64,000 bases of DNA from Harmonia axyridis (Eukaryota; Arthropoda; Insecta; Coleoptera; Coccinellidae). Positions within the stretch are counted from its first letter, which is position 1. Each line of letters begins with the position of its first letter. Below, piece after piece: positions 27,501-42,500 of the stretch. A model generated the notes under the pieces. That model worked only from the letters and a program-made list of their open reading frames with translations, did not search any database and had not been told where the DNA came from. A program made the position numbers and the translations under genes. The stretch spans positions 34,758,501 through 34,822,500 of the forward strand of contig NC_059501.1 of NCBI RefSeq assembly GCF_914767665.1, given 5' to 3'.

Positions 27501-30500
27501 TGTACTAGGAATATTTGGGTCCAATTTGGGCAAAATCTGTTCGATAATTTAGGACTTATGAATTTTTGTAATTTCAATATTCGAAAAATATGCATCCAAT
27601 CGCATTTAAAAGTAGAAATCTGTTGCAAAATATAAAAATTGATTAATTAATAACTAACATTTAGGTGTAATTTTGTGAAGATCGTATTATTGGAAGATCA
27701 TTTTTTTGTTTCAAATTTTTTAATCCTTGAAATCTAACCATAGGAAATTGTTTGTGTATATGGAGTTCATGGATGAGATGACTAGTACAAAAATTGAACT
27801 GACTAAATATATTCTGACTTTAAGAACCGTTTGAACCGAGGTTTGAACCATAGAATGTCTTTCAGACAACAAACTGATTTGTTTCGATTTTTTTTCGGTT
27901 ATTTGCAGGAAGTATCGATGAAAAACCGAGAAGGAAGGAGATATAAGGACGATGAAATTTTCGTGGGGTGTCGAGTTCATGGCATGGAGACGCAGTATTT
28001 ATTTTTGAAGAATTTGTAAATTTCAATAAAAAAAATCGATTCTCTTCAAAAAAGACAAAATTTAATGCAGAATGTTCTTTCATCATTTGCATTTGCATAA
28101 TAGCCTAAATCGAAAGAATAAAGCCTTCCGAGCATGCATTTTCTATTGTTATATGCGTTTTCGTTTTGTGATGAAAATTGTTCAAGATTTATCACGTTTT
28201 TGTGATAAATGTTGTTTTGTTGTTTTCTATGTATTTATGGCAAGTTCCAGATTGAAGAATTTTTCACATTAGATTATTGTTTAGAAACCTTAAGTACCTA
28301 GGCATATAAAAGCAAAGATATACACGCGAAATTTGGTGAAAAATTACTTGAATATAGATTTGCTTATCATTTTTCAGTAGAAAAACCGTTTCATATTCCG
28401 AAATTATTCTTGCTTATATTTTTCGGATTCCGGATAATTTAGCAGTGTATTTTTTTTACTGTATTTTAAAATTGAGGTTGTTTTCGATCCGAAAATCTAA
28501 TAAAGATAAGGAATTCACGCTTTTTTTAATAAATCAAAATGTTTAATGTTTCAATTATTTTTGTATCCCCACATCATAGAGCTCTCTGTAAAGAAAATTA
28601 ATTAATTAATAAAAATAAGAATAGATCATATAATCGACATAGGGCTTAGCATATGCGAAAGAGACTTATAGGCAATTATGAGGAATATAGAGAACCATTT
28701 AAAAATAGGCATTTTCCCTTAATAAAATTGTTAAACTATCCATTTTCTGTTTTTCTTCGAATTCGTCTCTCGATTACCTAGTAAATTCATCAATTCGCCA
28801 AAAAACAAATCATTGTTCGAGGCGTGGTGAATTTCAATACGTATATATAGGTACCAACATGACATAATAATAATAATTTATATTTTATGAGTGTTGTCTA
28901 CAGGACTAAAAGTCACAAAGAATCCAAAAGTTATTCAGGTAATTCCGTAAAAATCTCAGATGATCATTAGGGAAAACCACGCATTCCATTTCTGGTGGAA
29001 ATACCTGCCACATAATGAAAATTTTCTTATCAGAAAAACATGAGTTTTCAGGAAATAAGTTGATAATAGGTTTCCATTGAAATGGAATTACATTGAGAAT
29101 TCTATCATAGCCTCATGACTATTTATGAATCAAAAATAAAGAGAAAAAAGTGATTTTCATGTCATTCTTTGTCAAACTTGCGCTTTACATTAGATTTAGT
29201 GATTCTAGTGCTAATAGACATGAAAATATCACTTGGCTTCTAATATATTACTTAGCTGGGATCTAGGATTTATAGTATTTGTGAAAGACATACAACGTAT
29301 TTGAATCAATTCGATATGTTCACACACTTTCTTTTTTTAACAATTAAATTTTGTCCGGCCATGCATAAACACGATATCTCTCGAATAGAAATAAATTCCG
29401 ACACTGGATTCTGAAATTCTTTCATATTGAAAGGATTCAAACTGATGTTATTTTCTCTAATTCTGTGGTTATTCCGTTCATTCTTCCACATCTTCCACAA
29501 AATCGTGCGAGAATATATCAGAAACGCACAGTTTTCATGGTTATATTTCATTATTCTATGTTGGTATTCCGAACTTTCCGCCACGGCTTTATCTGTCAAT
29601 TCATCAATTTGCCTTAAAGAAATCAGTTCTGCCAACCAACATTTTTCAATGCAAAAATCACTAAATTATATTTATGGAAATATTTCATTAATTTCAATGA
29701 AAATGCAATGTATTAGAGAAAATAATGTATAATACTCGTACAGAAGGCTCATTCTACCACTCGTTCATTCCAAAACTCGCCACTTCGTGGCTCGTTTTTG
29801 AATTTTGAACTCGTGGAAGAATATCAATGCCTTCTGCACTTGTATTATAAATAACTATTATTGAGTAGCACATATCATACATTTTCAGTTTCTTTACCAA
29901 AGTGTAGTTTGAACCGAGGTTTGAACTCACATAACAGATTTTCTACTATTTTACATAGGCGTACAACTTTGCTTCCGCCGTATTGTCCATCGCTGGCCAC
30001 TACTTTCTCCCATTTTTCGGGCAGCGTACGCATCCCGTGTTGAAAAAACTGGTCATCTTTTGAAGCGATCAACGAATCGATCCAATTTTTTACTTCTTCA
30101 TGAGACCGGAAGTGCTGGTCAGCCAGGCCGTGTGCTATTGATCGAAACAAGTGATAGTGCGAGGGAGCAACGTTTGGAGAATACGAAGGGTGGGGTAGGA
30201 TTTCCCAATTCAACGTTTTACAAGTATGTCTTGAACACTTTCACAACATGGGGTCGAGCATTGTCATGTTGTAAAATCACTTTACCATGTCTCTCGTTGT
30301 CTTTCAATGCACGGACCAAACGCAATAATTGCGTTCGATAACAATCACCTGCGATTGTTTCAGTCGGTTTTAACACCTCATAACACACTACGTCGAGCTG
30401 GTCCCACCAAATACTGAGCATGACCTTGGAACCGTGAATATTCGGTTTGGCCGTCGACGTGGAAGCATGGCCGGGTTATCCCTAGGATTTTCTGCGCTTG

Positions 30501-33500
30501 GGATTATCGTAATGAACCCATTTTTCGTGCCCAGTCACAATGCGATGCAAAAAATCCCTTTCGTCATTGCCTTACAAGCAGCTGTTCACAAGCAAACAAA
30601 CGCCGTTCAACATATCTCGGCTTCAACTCGTACGACACCCAATTTCCTTGTTTCTGCATCATTCCCATGACTTTCAGGCGTTTGGAAATGGCTTGTTACG
30701 TTACTCCCAATGATCCTGCCAATTCTTGTTGCGTTTGACACAATTCTTCATAAAGTAATGCCTCCATCTTCGAAAACCTTCTCTCTTCGATGTCAAAATC
30801 ACCGTTCTTGAAGCGTGGAAACCACTCTCGGCACGTTCTTTCACTATTAGCTGCCTCGCCATAGGTATTTGAGAGCATTCGATGAGCCTCCGCCTCAGAT
30901 TTCTTCATATTAAAGCAAAAAATTAAAAAATTAAAAAGCAAATTACGAGGATTTGACACGTAAGCTGACATGTTTAATCGAGAATAACTTTATGATGCAG
31001 ACACAAATCGACTAATATTTCGATGGCCTTATGTTAACAAATACCTAAGATTATTGTATGACATCTACGATATATTTATTTCGACTACAGTTATCCATTG
31101 CAAAACGGCGGAAGCAAAGTTGCACACCTCATATAAACAAGGTGATATTCTTTAAAATATTGAAAATATCAAGTTAGGTCGTGGAAATTAATAATTTCAT
31201 GAATACGTGACAATTCAACTGACAATTGGAAATCACCTCAACTCGAATGAATATAGGGTATTTTTGGAACAGACTAAATGTTCTCTACTTCTGTATTTCA
31301 TCAGGAATTGCCCTGTTCATATTAGAAAATTATTAAATCTAATAGGTCTGACAATAAATACGATATTTCTCGTAGGGGGTTTGGAGTAAACCACTAATTT
31401 TGATTTGTTTGTAAAGAATCAATTACATAATATATTGTTTTGCCTTTTCAATCCATCCTCCTACGCATTCAATACCTCTGACAAAGGTGTATATCTAGAA
31501 CAATTTTTTTTCACTCCTACATTCTTTTTCTTTATAATCCCTTTATCTCCGCCAACCTTTTCATATTACGTCACTCAAACTGGAACGAACGTAATGATTA
31601 TAATACCACTTTTGTCAACAAACTACGAACTGACAACAATGAATTGGGTTTGAATCTTTATAGCAGTAGCATGGGAATTATGTTAGGAAATGTGCTACCT
31701 GGGGGTCTAAATCTTTCATACAAGGGGTCTTACTTTTACAGCAGCACATATCTGTCTAGCAATAAAAGTTTTTTAAGGCGGGTAACATCTACAGGTGAAA
31801 TAAATCCCTTCGCAGGTTATTTTAGGAGATTAGGTTCGAGATTTGTTCTAGAGATTACGAGAATAAGATGCACATTATAGAAGTTCCGCCCAAAATAGTG
31901 CTTTAATCGAGATGAACATATCGATATTTCAATCAGTGATGTTCATTTTGTGTCTCGAAAACAAACATGGGTACCTGTCAACTGGCTTGAACATAATCAC
32001 CTGGGGGAACCTACCTATATGATTTTTGTGTTTCTTTAATTACTTTCTTTATGCAGTTGTCATCAGATTATACCTTAGATGATGATGCAGATATTTCGTT
32101 CCTAAGAATCCATCAATTCTGACTGGCATAACCGAATCGCTCAGAGGAAGACAAAATAATGTATTATTCATGAATTTTTTTTAGTAGACATAATATTATA
32201 GGACTTCAGTATCTTTTGTTCGTCCAAAATTATTTTTCGCCTCATGAAAAATTGTTTGATTCTAGCAAATAATTGATCATGGAATTTTCTAAACTCAAAA
32301 ATCAATTTTAGTATACCGGGTGAATTTTTTAAGTTGAATCGGTTAATGATCTCGAGAAGGAGACAATTTATGGAACGAAAAAAAGTTGATGGTTTTGAGG
32401 AAAAAGTCCACTGCTACAAAGTCTTTCATTTTCTTATCCTTGTGGAGGGGGGTTAACTTCGGAACCCGTTCTTTATAGCAGATCCATATTCTACGGAAAA
32501 AAAAAGAAAAATTTTGTATGAACAATTTTTCACGATTCGTCAAAGATGATAATGTATCCGTTCCATTAATCACATGAAATTTTACTCCTTTTAAATTGTT
32601 CAACCATTCGTTAAAACAATGGAAAACGTTCTGCTCATAATTTCTCTCATTTCTAAAGATTCCAAATAATAGAGATCCATTTCGATATTTTTTTTTATTG
32701 ATTTATTCTTTTTAATCAGTAGTTTTTGGGGTATCGCGTTCTCTCGGGAGGATTAATAAAATACTGATGGAGGACAGCGAGAACTTTATTGTGTCACAGC
32801 ACTTGGAAACATCCTTGAACACTCTACTAACTCAACTGGTCATCACCTCGTAACTTGCTCTCTGAACTCTCATTTTCCCAGTTTTATACCTGGATTACCA
32901 ACAAGAAATCATATTGTAAACCGTGAATTTCCTCTTCCTTTTCTTATTCTCTATGTTGTATGCCTGCGCAATGGTATCATGGTACCTGCACACTAATTCG
33001 GGTAGGAGAAAGATATTCCCTATTGTATCGTTTTGAGAACCTTATGAATGAGAAAGTATGCTCAAGTACTACGAAAGATCATTGTTACACTAATGCAAGT
33101 ACATTTATATCAAGTATTGTGACGACAAATTCGGCTAGACACAAACATTATATCCAATTGCTTGATATTGCCACAAGTATTTCGAACCATAAACACCAAG
33201 AACAATTAATTCCACCATTTTCAAATGATCAATGACTGTACATGTACTGAAAACAAACAGTTCAGCAAGAAACGTCTGAATTTCATCTGAATGATCAATT
33301 AACAGGTACGTTAAGGTAATTCAGACGCAAATTCAAATTCGAATGCAGAGCCACCTGTGACGAATCCTGAAAAATTGTTGCTACAAAACTTTGTTTTTTT
33401 GTTTTTTGCCGTAACACGCAATAAAAAACAGGAATTTTCATTTGAAATCTCAAAGTGCACCCGCGTACCTTTCCCAAGGGCGAAGTGAAAGGTTGAGGTT

Positions 33501-36500
33501 TCAGCATGAGGAGAAGGAAGCTTCGTGTTCATGGTCACGAGATCCGATGATACAATGATCCGAAAATGCAATCTATTCGTTGGATTATTTCCCGCCATAA
33601 TTTATTTGAGATAAAATCAACCAATACCGAAAATAGCACTTTCGTATCATCTTTTCGTCGGATATCGTAACTATGAATAGGAAGCTCAAGTAGACTTCCC
33701 TTTCAAAACAATCAATATTTCATTCGAAATGTTTTTCCCTTTCAATTTGACTGATTCAACTTAAAAAAATATACCCGTTATACTCGCTGTGAACTATCTT
33801 TTATGACTTCAATGCACTGAAAGCGGGTGATTCAACTGATAATTTGAATTTCGACTGGAGAAGAAAGTCGAGCTAGTCATATCTAGAGAGTTCATTCGAT
33901 AAGATTGCATGAGATTTCAGAAGTAAATTCGCTCCTAGTATTTCATCATCGATTTCTTTTATGCTCTCTCAAACGCCGCATACCGGTAAAATAATATTTC
34001 ATTATTCGCAATTCGCAACATCAAGATTACTTAAAAACCATAAACATCACGGTCTTTATTGATCGACATTTTCTGTTTCGGCCAAATTGATATGCGCTAT
34101 TCCAAAACTTGTTTTCAAGTGAATTTCGAAATCCAAATTCTCATCTAATTTCGTGATTGACTCGTTGTACCATGCCTTCAACGACCCTCCGTCTTTTATT
34201 ATTTTGTTTGGTAACGTTTTTCGTCTTCAAACAATTCATTTTAGACAACGGTTTTTATTTTCCTTATGTACGGTAAAGTGGTGTGACTTTGCCAACGGAG
34301 GTAACTTTGTCGAACTGCCTAATATTTTAAGTTTCACTTTGTTTTCGTAAAGTTGGCAACATCTTACAGAAATCACGAATCGCAACCTTTAACCACACTA
34401 TACATGTTGCAACCGTCGCAGTTGTCTGGCGTACTTTGAATGGTTTGCTACGGTATGTTATGTGAAATATATTTAGCAGCTTATTTTACATTAATTTAAC
34501 GTCACCTTAAAAAAAACTGAAAACATTTGGTTTAGAGGATTTCGACATTTCGGGAAATTTTTCTATTGTGGCCCTTTGGCGGGAGACATTGCTACATGCC
34601 AAATTTGTTTTTATTTTGAGGCACAATTATGGGTCGTCGATACAAAAAGAAATTGGATGCAAGGAAATATAGTAATTATACGCAAAAACAATAATCCGAG
34701 CAATCAATGCAGTTTGAAATGAAAACATTTCAATACAGACAGCTTCCGAAGGGTACAACAGTCCCAGAAGATCTCTTTGGAATAAAATTAACAAAAGTTA
34801 TATGGGCGAACCCGGAGGCATTAGTGCACTAACATATACCGCCAGCACTTCATTAAATTGCCAAAAAACGCATTTTTGTGGCATTTGCAAACTCGCGCCG
34901 ATTTGCGGGTCACTTTGCCAAATTTTTAAAAATGAAAAAAAAAAGTGTGCACCTTCTCATCTGATTCTAACCACAGCAGTCGACGACTGAAATGTTCAAA
35001 TAAGACATACTTGCACAGGACTCATTTCACAAAAAAAAACGAAAAAGTTACACCAAGAAAACTATAAAAAGTGGTGCAAAGTCACACCGCTCTACGGTAC
35101 TTACATTGAGTAGATCTGGGTCGTTGAGGCTCTGTTAGCCTTCCGAGAACTGCGTCCAAATTGATCTCTCGTTCTTCACCCTACCTCTTCATACAAATCA
35201 AAGGAGACCGTCGATACTGTTAACGAAGCCGACGACATTCTTAGAAGCCTTGGCTTTTACTTCATTAGTATCCAGAACTGACATTCTTATATGATTGGTT
35301 CTCAGACCAGTCAACCCCGGACATTTGAATATGATGTGCATAATATTCAAATTCATGTTGCACCGACAGTGTCTTGTTTATAGTTCCACCATTATCCGAA
35401 GCTCGGCTCTTGGTAGCTTCAATTGCTTCCTGGTATAGTTCGGTGAAAGCACTAGAAATTTCTTTCCCTGAGCAAGACCAGGAGTGTTCCTCCTGAGGGG
35501 TTTTCTATTTCCCACTCCCATTGTTGAACCAACAGGTGTGTTAACCTTGATTCTCCTTTCGCAAGTTCATCGGCTTTTTAGTTTCCTTTGATAAATACTC
35601 CCTGTAGCCATAGTAGAGTTACTTAAGTACCTTTGGTCTGTTGCTTCACAGTATTACGGCACTCCCATGTCAGCAGATACACCTGGCTATATTATTCCAG
35701 GGACCTCAGCGTGTCCTCGCTGTCCCTGGTGATGTAAGTACGCTCCCCTTCGATGTTTCTTTTAAGACACTCTTGAGTACACATATGAGCTCTCGGTCTC
35801 TTTTTGCAAGATAGAGGTCCCATTTCACGAATTCCTTATTTTTTTGAGGTCCTCATTTAGGCCAATAGCTGTGCCTCTCTCTGATTTTGATCGGTCATCA
35901 ATGACCGTTTCAAAGGATACTTGGAAATCGAAGATTGTTGGCATCACATCCGAGGGTTTTGCCAAAAGATTTGAATCTTATTGATTCATTATCCCATCCA
36001 GTCTCCCAGCCGGAGATTCCCACTGCGGGATATTCTTATTGCTTTCAGCAAGCTACATTTCCCCACATGTAGAGGCAGATCAAGTATAGCCTCAAGCGCT
36101 GCTTGTATAGCTCCCTTATCACCAATACGATCAACAATCTGTCACCATATTTAGACCCCAATTGTTTGAAAGAAATTTGCAATGCGAAATTTCAGACAAA
36201 TTCTTCGATAATCTTCACTTTGTAAAAATGGAAAAATACACTTGAGAAGAACGGACAAAATGAAGCTTTGAAAAGCAAACTAGATAAAGATAGGTCACGC
36301 TCAAATTCCGCTTCAGAATGAAATACAGTTTCGGACAATTGACGATAAAAAGAATAGCAATCATCACATCTTACTGTTGTTTCAAATGATTAACTCTCAA
36401 CTTTGTATTGGCTTTTATGAACACAAATGAATTACAAAATCTTCATTTTGGTTGAGTGTTCCAAAAGGGACTTGACTTTATGACATCCTCATTAATCTAA

Positions 36501-39500
36501 TAAATTCATAAGCATGCATCATATCATTGTTATACTTAAAATCTCACAACATTTTTCTAATAAAGCTGCATGTTTCAGGGTCGCTTCATTGACACACGCC
36601 ATCCATTCACTGCCTTTTTCTTCAAGGGCAATCATCCTAACTACAAAACAATTCCTCAAACCTATTGATTTTGTTATTAATGTATTTCGTTAAAGAGTTC
36701 TTGAAATTTTCAATAAAAAATTATATTGAACAATGTTTTTTATTGATAACGATAAATTAACATCAAGTTTTTTTTCAATTCCAAAGAATACTTGGAATAT
36801 CTATTCCAAAATTTATTTTTTCTACGACTACTAAGAAATATCGCCATTTTATTATAAATTACTTACTGTTGTATCACATCCACACTATGTCATGGATCGC
36901 CTACGTTGGATGAATTACTTACATTGAAAACTCACGATTCTGCTTGATATTTGCAAAACTTATGAAGTTTTAAACTGGAAAATTGAAATCCCATCGAAAT
37001 GATCTCTCACTCCTGAGTAAAATGATTCCACACGGTTATAAACAAATGAAATCGAGGAACTACTAATATAGTACCTATGGAAACGCAGAAAATGCACACT
37101 GTCAACGACAGAACATTTCCAAAATAAATCAATTTAACTTGAACTTTAACTTTGCATGGCTTGATGTGTCCAAAGCTCGTAAAATATAAGCCGAAAATAC
37201 TGATGGAAGGACAGAATCGTATTTGAAAACGGATTCACTATCAGTGTGTCGAATCAATTGAGACCAGTATTGGTGCAAAATTCGAAAATTACAGACATTG
37301 TGAAGAATGATAGAGCGCTTCAAAACGCGCAATAACTCACATTATCTCTACTGGTGAGTTCTCATAAACCTATTTTTTCACGAGAAAATCAAGGTGCTTA
37401 TACTCACGTCAAATAGTCAGTTTTCCTAGAATTAGTCGAGTTCGAAATCTTCAATTCAGACTCTGGAGTATTAATTCCGATTTTCATCGTTAGGTTAAAT
37501 CGACAGTTATGGACTGACAGGTCCGTAAAATATGCTATAATAATATCATTCAGTTTTCTTGCGAAAATTATTCTCTCTGAGTGTTGTACTTCTAGTATCG
37601 CTGAAGATTGTAATAAGATTACACATGAAATATTTCTTTTCGCCCACAAAAGAGGTTTTCTAGTAACTTTAATTTGATCTTACCATAAATGACCTCAATG
37701 AGTAGTATATTAATTCATAATGAACATTATTGTTCTGTACTTTATGAAATTGAAAATTGTGCAACATATAACAATTATAGCTGGTAGAATTTATTAGAAG
37801 TAAACGATTCATTAACCAAATTAGTGTAATTGTAATGTGCGGAATGCATTTAAACAATAAAGAAAATATAATGTAAACAGAGACCCTAGAAACGCATTAC
37901 CCAGATGGTTTCAGTTCTTCATCTTTTTATTTCAAATATGTATGAAACAAAAACATTAGAAAAATGTAATTAAAATGTGAATGTAGAAACTTGTGTGTTG
38001 CCATGCTACACAACGCAATCAACACGTCAGTTACATAATCAAGATCTATTTATCCATGTCCACTCTAGATTTTCATGGGGTTGTGTTGTAAAACACCGCT
38101 TAAAATCTGTGAATCGTACAGAAATGTATGTCCAACCCAAGAGATAGTTCATGTATTGAAAAGAAAAGTATGCAACTACAACAGATGTATTAGGAAAAGT
38201 CATGAATATGACGAAGTTCTTTCAAAGGTATCATTGACAAAAATAATAATTAAACTGTCAGATAGTTCCTCAGGCATAAATATATGACATGGAAAAGGAA
38301 ATTGTTACTTGTTTAATCAAAGTAATAACAAAAAGTTTTTGGGAATAATTTTACTCTCCTCAAGAAAACAGCTTGTCTCTCTTTTGTTCCTTTTTATTTT
38401 GGAACATCCCCTAATGAATTATGCAATAGGGACTTCAAACTGCGCTGAATCATTCTATGTGTATATGTAATTTATCCTTAGGTATATTTAGATTTTTTCC
38501 AAAAATTCACCAAGCTGTGAACTGTTTCAAATTCTCTGAATTCTACTAATATAATCCAGTCAACTTGTGCTCACAAGGGGTACTTTTGATTCCTTCGATT
38601 ATAGAAAGAAAAAAATGCAAAAAAGTTAAAAAAATTTTTTGGCGGTTTTTAGGATATTACTAGGAAATAATACAAAACTTGAAAACCTACAAATTCATTG
38701 CATTAAGTTTTTTTTTCCGATATTAAACTGTTCTGGATCGAACTATAGTTGAAAATTGACATATTTTATCTGTCTTTGCAAAAACCCACTTTTTTGGATA
38801 GTTTTGATTTCTTCGAATTCATGTGTAATTTGTAGGACTGAATCCAAATCTGAGGTTTGTCACTTCATGACGGAACTCCGAATAAAATGCAAAAAAAAAG
38901 TAACAAATTTTATGTTTTAGCGTTTTTTTTTGTGTAAAACTCGGAAAATATATATTTTTCGTGGATGACCTTCCTATACAAAAGTTTGAATATGATTACT
39001 CTATTGTGTGAATAGTACGACGTTATTTTTTCCTTAATATATTAATTGAAATTTAAATTTCAAAAATTGATTTCAAAAATGCTTTTTTCGGCAACCGTCC
39101 GGGAAGTTCTCACTTCCCGGACGCTTTTTCTCTGAGAAAGTAGCATTTCCCGGCCTAGTCCGGAAGGTACGTACTTCCCGGACTAGGGAAAAGAATTACG
39201 TCGTTTGTGACATTGTGAATATAAAAATCTTGGCAGGTATATTTTTAATAAATGCAATTGATCATTACCATAGCAACCGAGAAAACGGCTGACAGTTCAT
39301 ATGAAATTAGTTGTCAACAATTTGTATGTTTTTTGATCGCAATCGTAATAAAATATGGAAAGCAGCAGCGATAGTGTTATTCTACACGGTTGCCGAAAAA
39401 ATATTGTACGCAACACGCCCGAAAATGGTTTTTTTGGACTCACAGACTTCCAGGACTCGCTTACGCTCGTCCTGGAAGTCTGTCTATTTTTGTCTATTCG

Positions 39501-42500
39501 TCCAAAAAAACTTTATTTTCCGGACTTGTTACGTAAATTACTATTTCTGAAAAAAATGATGGCTTTATAGTTCAAACCCATTAGGATTGTATTGTAAGAA
39601 GAAATTATTCAGTAAAAGATTGTTCAATATTCTGTACACTGAAATATTTAATTCAAACTCAATTATTGGGACCAGAACATTGAATTTTATTCTTGAGTTG
39701 GAAATACAGGGTTTTAGTGAATTAGTGCGACAAACTTCAGGGGGCGATTCAGCGAGAAAAAATAACAACAGTTTGCTATTTAACTTATTATTGTTCGAAA
39801 ATGCTTTGTATTTTGAGATGCGGGGTGATCTTCTTAAAAACTGACCATTCATTTATTTTTCTAAATTTTTTCAATTGCTCGAAGTGACAAAAATCTAATG
39901 CTTTTTTATGCGAAAAAGAATAAAACATCTTAACTTTAATACATTATCGAAATAAGAAATATGCGTCTTGATGTTTTACTTTTTCACACCTTGCCATTTA
40001 TCTACTACATTTTTACAATTTTTTCTTACGCTTTATAGCAAGTGAAATGTTGATAGGCATGAGAGAATTTTTGTCACAAATTGAACGAGAAATTCAAAAA
40101 TTATTTTCAACTTGAAATATCTTAGTTGCGTACCATTGAGAAAGAAAGAGATCATTCCCATTATTGGCGCCAATGGTGAACATAAAATTGTTAATTGCAT
40201 GGCAATAAATGCACAATAACCTGCTCTTGGAACCTATCAAATTTCAAATGAATAGATCGACCGGTTTCAGAGCAATAAATATATGGTCAGTTTTCAGGAA
40301 AAACTTTTTAACACCCAGTGATCTTTTTAACACCCAGAATGTTCTTGATGGCACCGTAGCTGATTCAACTCCTCGTACAAGCCTGAGCTTCGTAAAAATG
40401 GATTGATGTCTCCTCTTCTTGTAGCACCTATTTTCAGGCAAATTTAACTTCGTGTATGAACATCGCCGTTCAAGAGTCTATAGTGCAGACTACAGAGTTT
40501 ATTAACTCTTATATATCACATATATTCGATGGGATTTGAATCCGGGAACAGAGTGGTCACAATATTACAATAGCCATTCATGTTTGAATAAAGCTAATAG
40601 TTCGACGAACAATATGGTTAGACTATAATGTGGTTAGTAGGACCATAGTTAGGAAAGGATAGTAACCCAACCGCCGTTTGACGGCAAGGAAATAGTCACC
40701 AGGGGTCGCTACTGTAGTTGGATTTGGATTTGGAGAAGTAACTCGATAATAGATAGCGCTGAATCATGAGCTATAGATGGCGCAGAAATAATACGATAAT
40801 TCATTCAGTGGCGTGGTTGAAAAGGGATCGCATGACATTGCCAACAATTTTGATGTTATTATTAAGTTATCACAAATACACGCCACTGGCGTAAATGCTT
40901 ATTACAGACCAAAAAAAATATCAAAATATAGAAATCTTCTGACCACTCTATTTCAAATATTTTAGTTCTTCAAAATAACACCGATTTTTTCAGAGGGCTC
41001 CACTTTACGGACCAATTTTTGACAGTAAAATTCGAGTAAAACGTGAGTATAACTAGATGGCACTCAACATCAACAAAATCGAAAAAAGCACTACACTGGC
41101 TTACTATCCTTTCCTTATACTATGTTGGACATAACACGTAAATGTGACAAGTTTCTTCAGAAAGCAATTAATTGATGAAACATTTCTACTCGCTATCTAT
41201 CTGAAATTCAACCATTTCGATAATAGAGGTCAATGTGAAGTCTTACTTCCCTGTTGTGAAATTTGAGACCAATAACCACCAGAATGGAATTCAGGGTGAA
41301 GGTTATACAATTCCAATATCCAGAGGAAGTTTTTAACTAAAGCGAAACGTATAAGCCTAACAGCGAAATGTGCTCATGTGTCATTGATTTTTCATTTATA
41401 AAAGATTTTTTTTAATAATTCTACATTTTCAATATTTATAATTAAGAATACAGAAACTTAACATTTTTATTATCTCAAACTCGCAGTTGGTATAACAAAC
41501 AGAATAGAAATTGCACTTTGGAAGTATCTTCCGCTAACGTTTTGACGTGGGTGAAAACCATACAGCTAAAACAATGAACCAACCATTAAAATGGAACAGG
41601 AAGAATTCAAAAAAATCGAGAACAATTCAAATATATCTCTTTCATGCTATGATTTGTATAACGTTGTCAACCATACATGGCTTATAGACTAATTGCTTCC
41701 GTGAAATGATTATTGCATTTGAGGTATGAAAGTTTATTGCACCCTCGTAATATAAATGTAATGTTTATCGACTTCATTGATTCAACGTACCAACATTAGG
41801 AATGTCAATAATTCACTCGAATACATGTGTGCCTACCTGCAGTTGTTAATATGAATGAAGTAAGTACGGTCTACTGTTTTTACGTGTTTAATGTCCACAT
41901 ATTATTCTTGAATCAACACAATTGTGGTCCGTCCTATTATGTATTTGAATGAGGAAGTTTAAGTTTGAAGGCAATCATAGTGGGCAGAAATAATAGAGTG
42001 GAAAACGGATATGAGAAATCCAGGAAATTTAGTAGTGTACATTCATATCAGAAACCGTGAACTGCAATTACTCCAAGAAAAGCACTGACTTGGTCTTAGT
42101 AGATTCTAGCGTTCGTCATTTATGTGCATATTGGGCACCAAAAAACTATTGTAATTATATTATATGAAATGTGATTTGTTATAAAGTCATTGTTTTGATT
42201 GATTATTATTCATCTAGACGAGGAGATTGAAACGATTTTCCTGATAATGGAGTTTGGCAAGAACATTCTACTGATGATCTCATATACAAAATAAATTGCT
42301 TCTCTTTTTCAATATTCTACTGGAATTTTCTGTAGTTCTCATGGCACGATCAAAATAAAATTTTGAATCAAACTTGAAATTGTTATTATATCTTATAGGC
42401 AGAAAATCAAATCGGTCGAATGTCTCTGATATATTAGTGTTTTATACTTATTATATTTTAATATTCTAGAGTTTTGATGAAGCGATCAACATAACATTCT

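Noticed and set aside
40530..40575. tRNA-like B box (ggattcaaatccca on the minus strand)
   Set aside because: No acceptable A box or cloverleaf around it, so neither a tRNA nor a clear SINE head.
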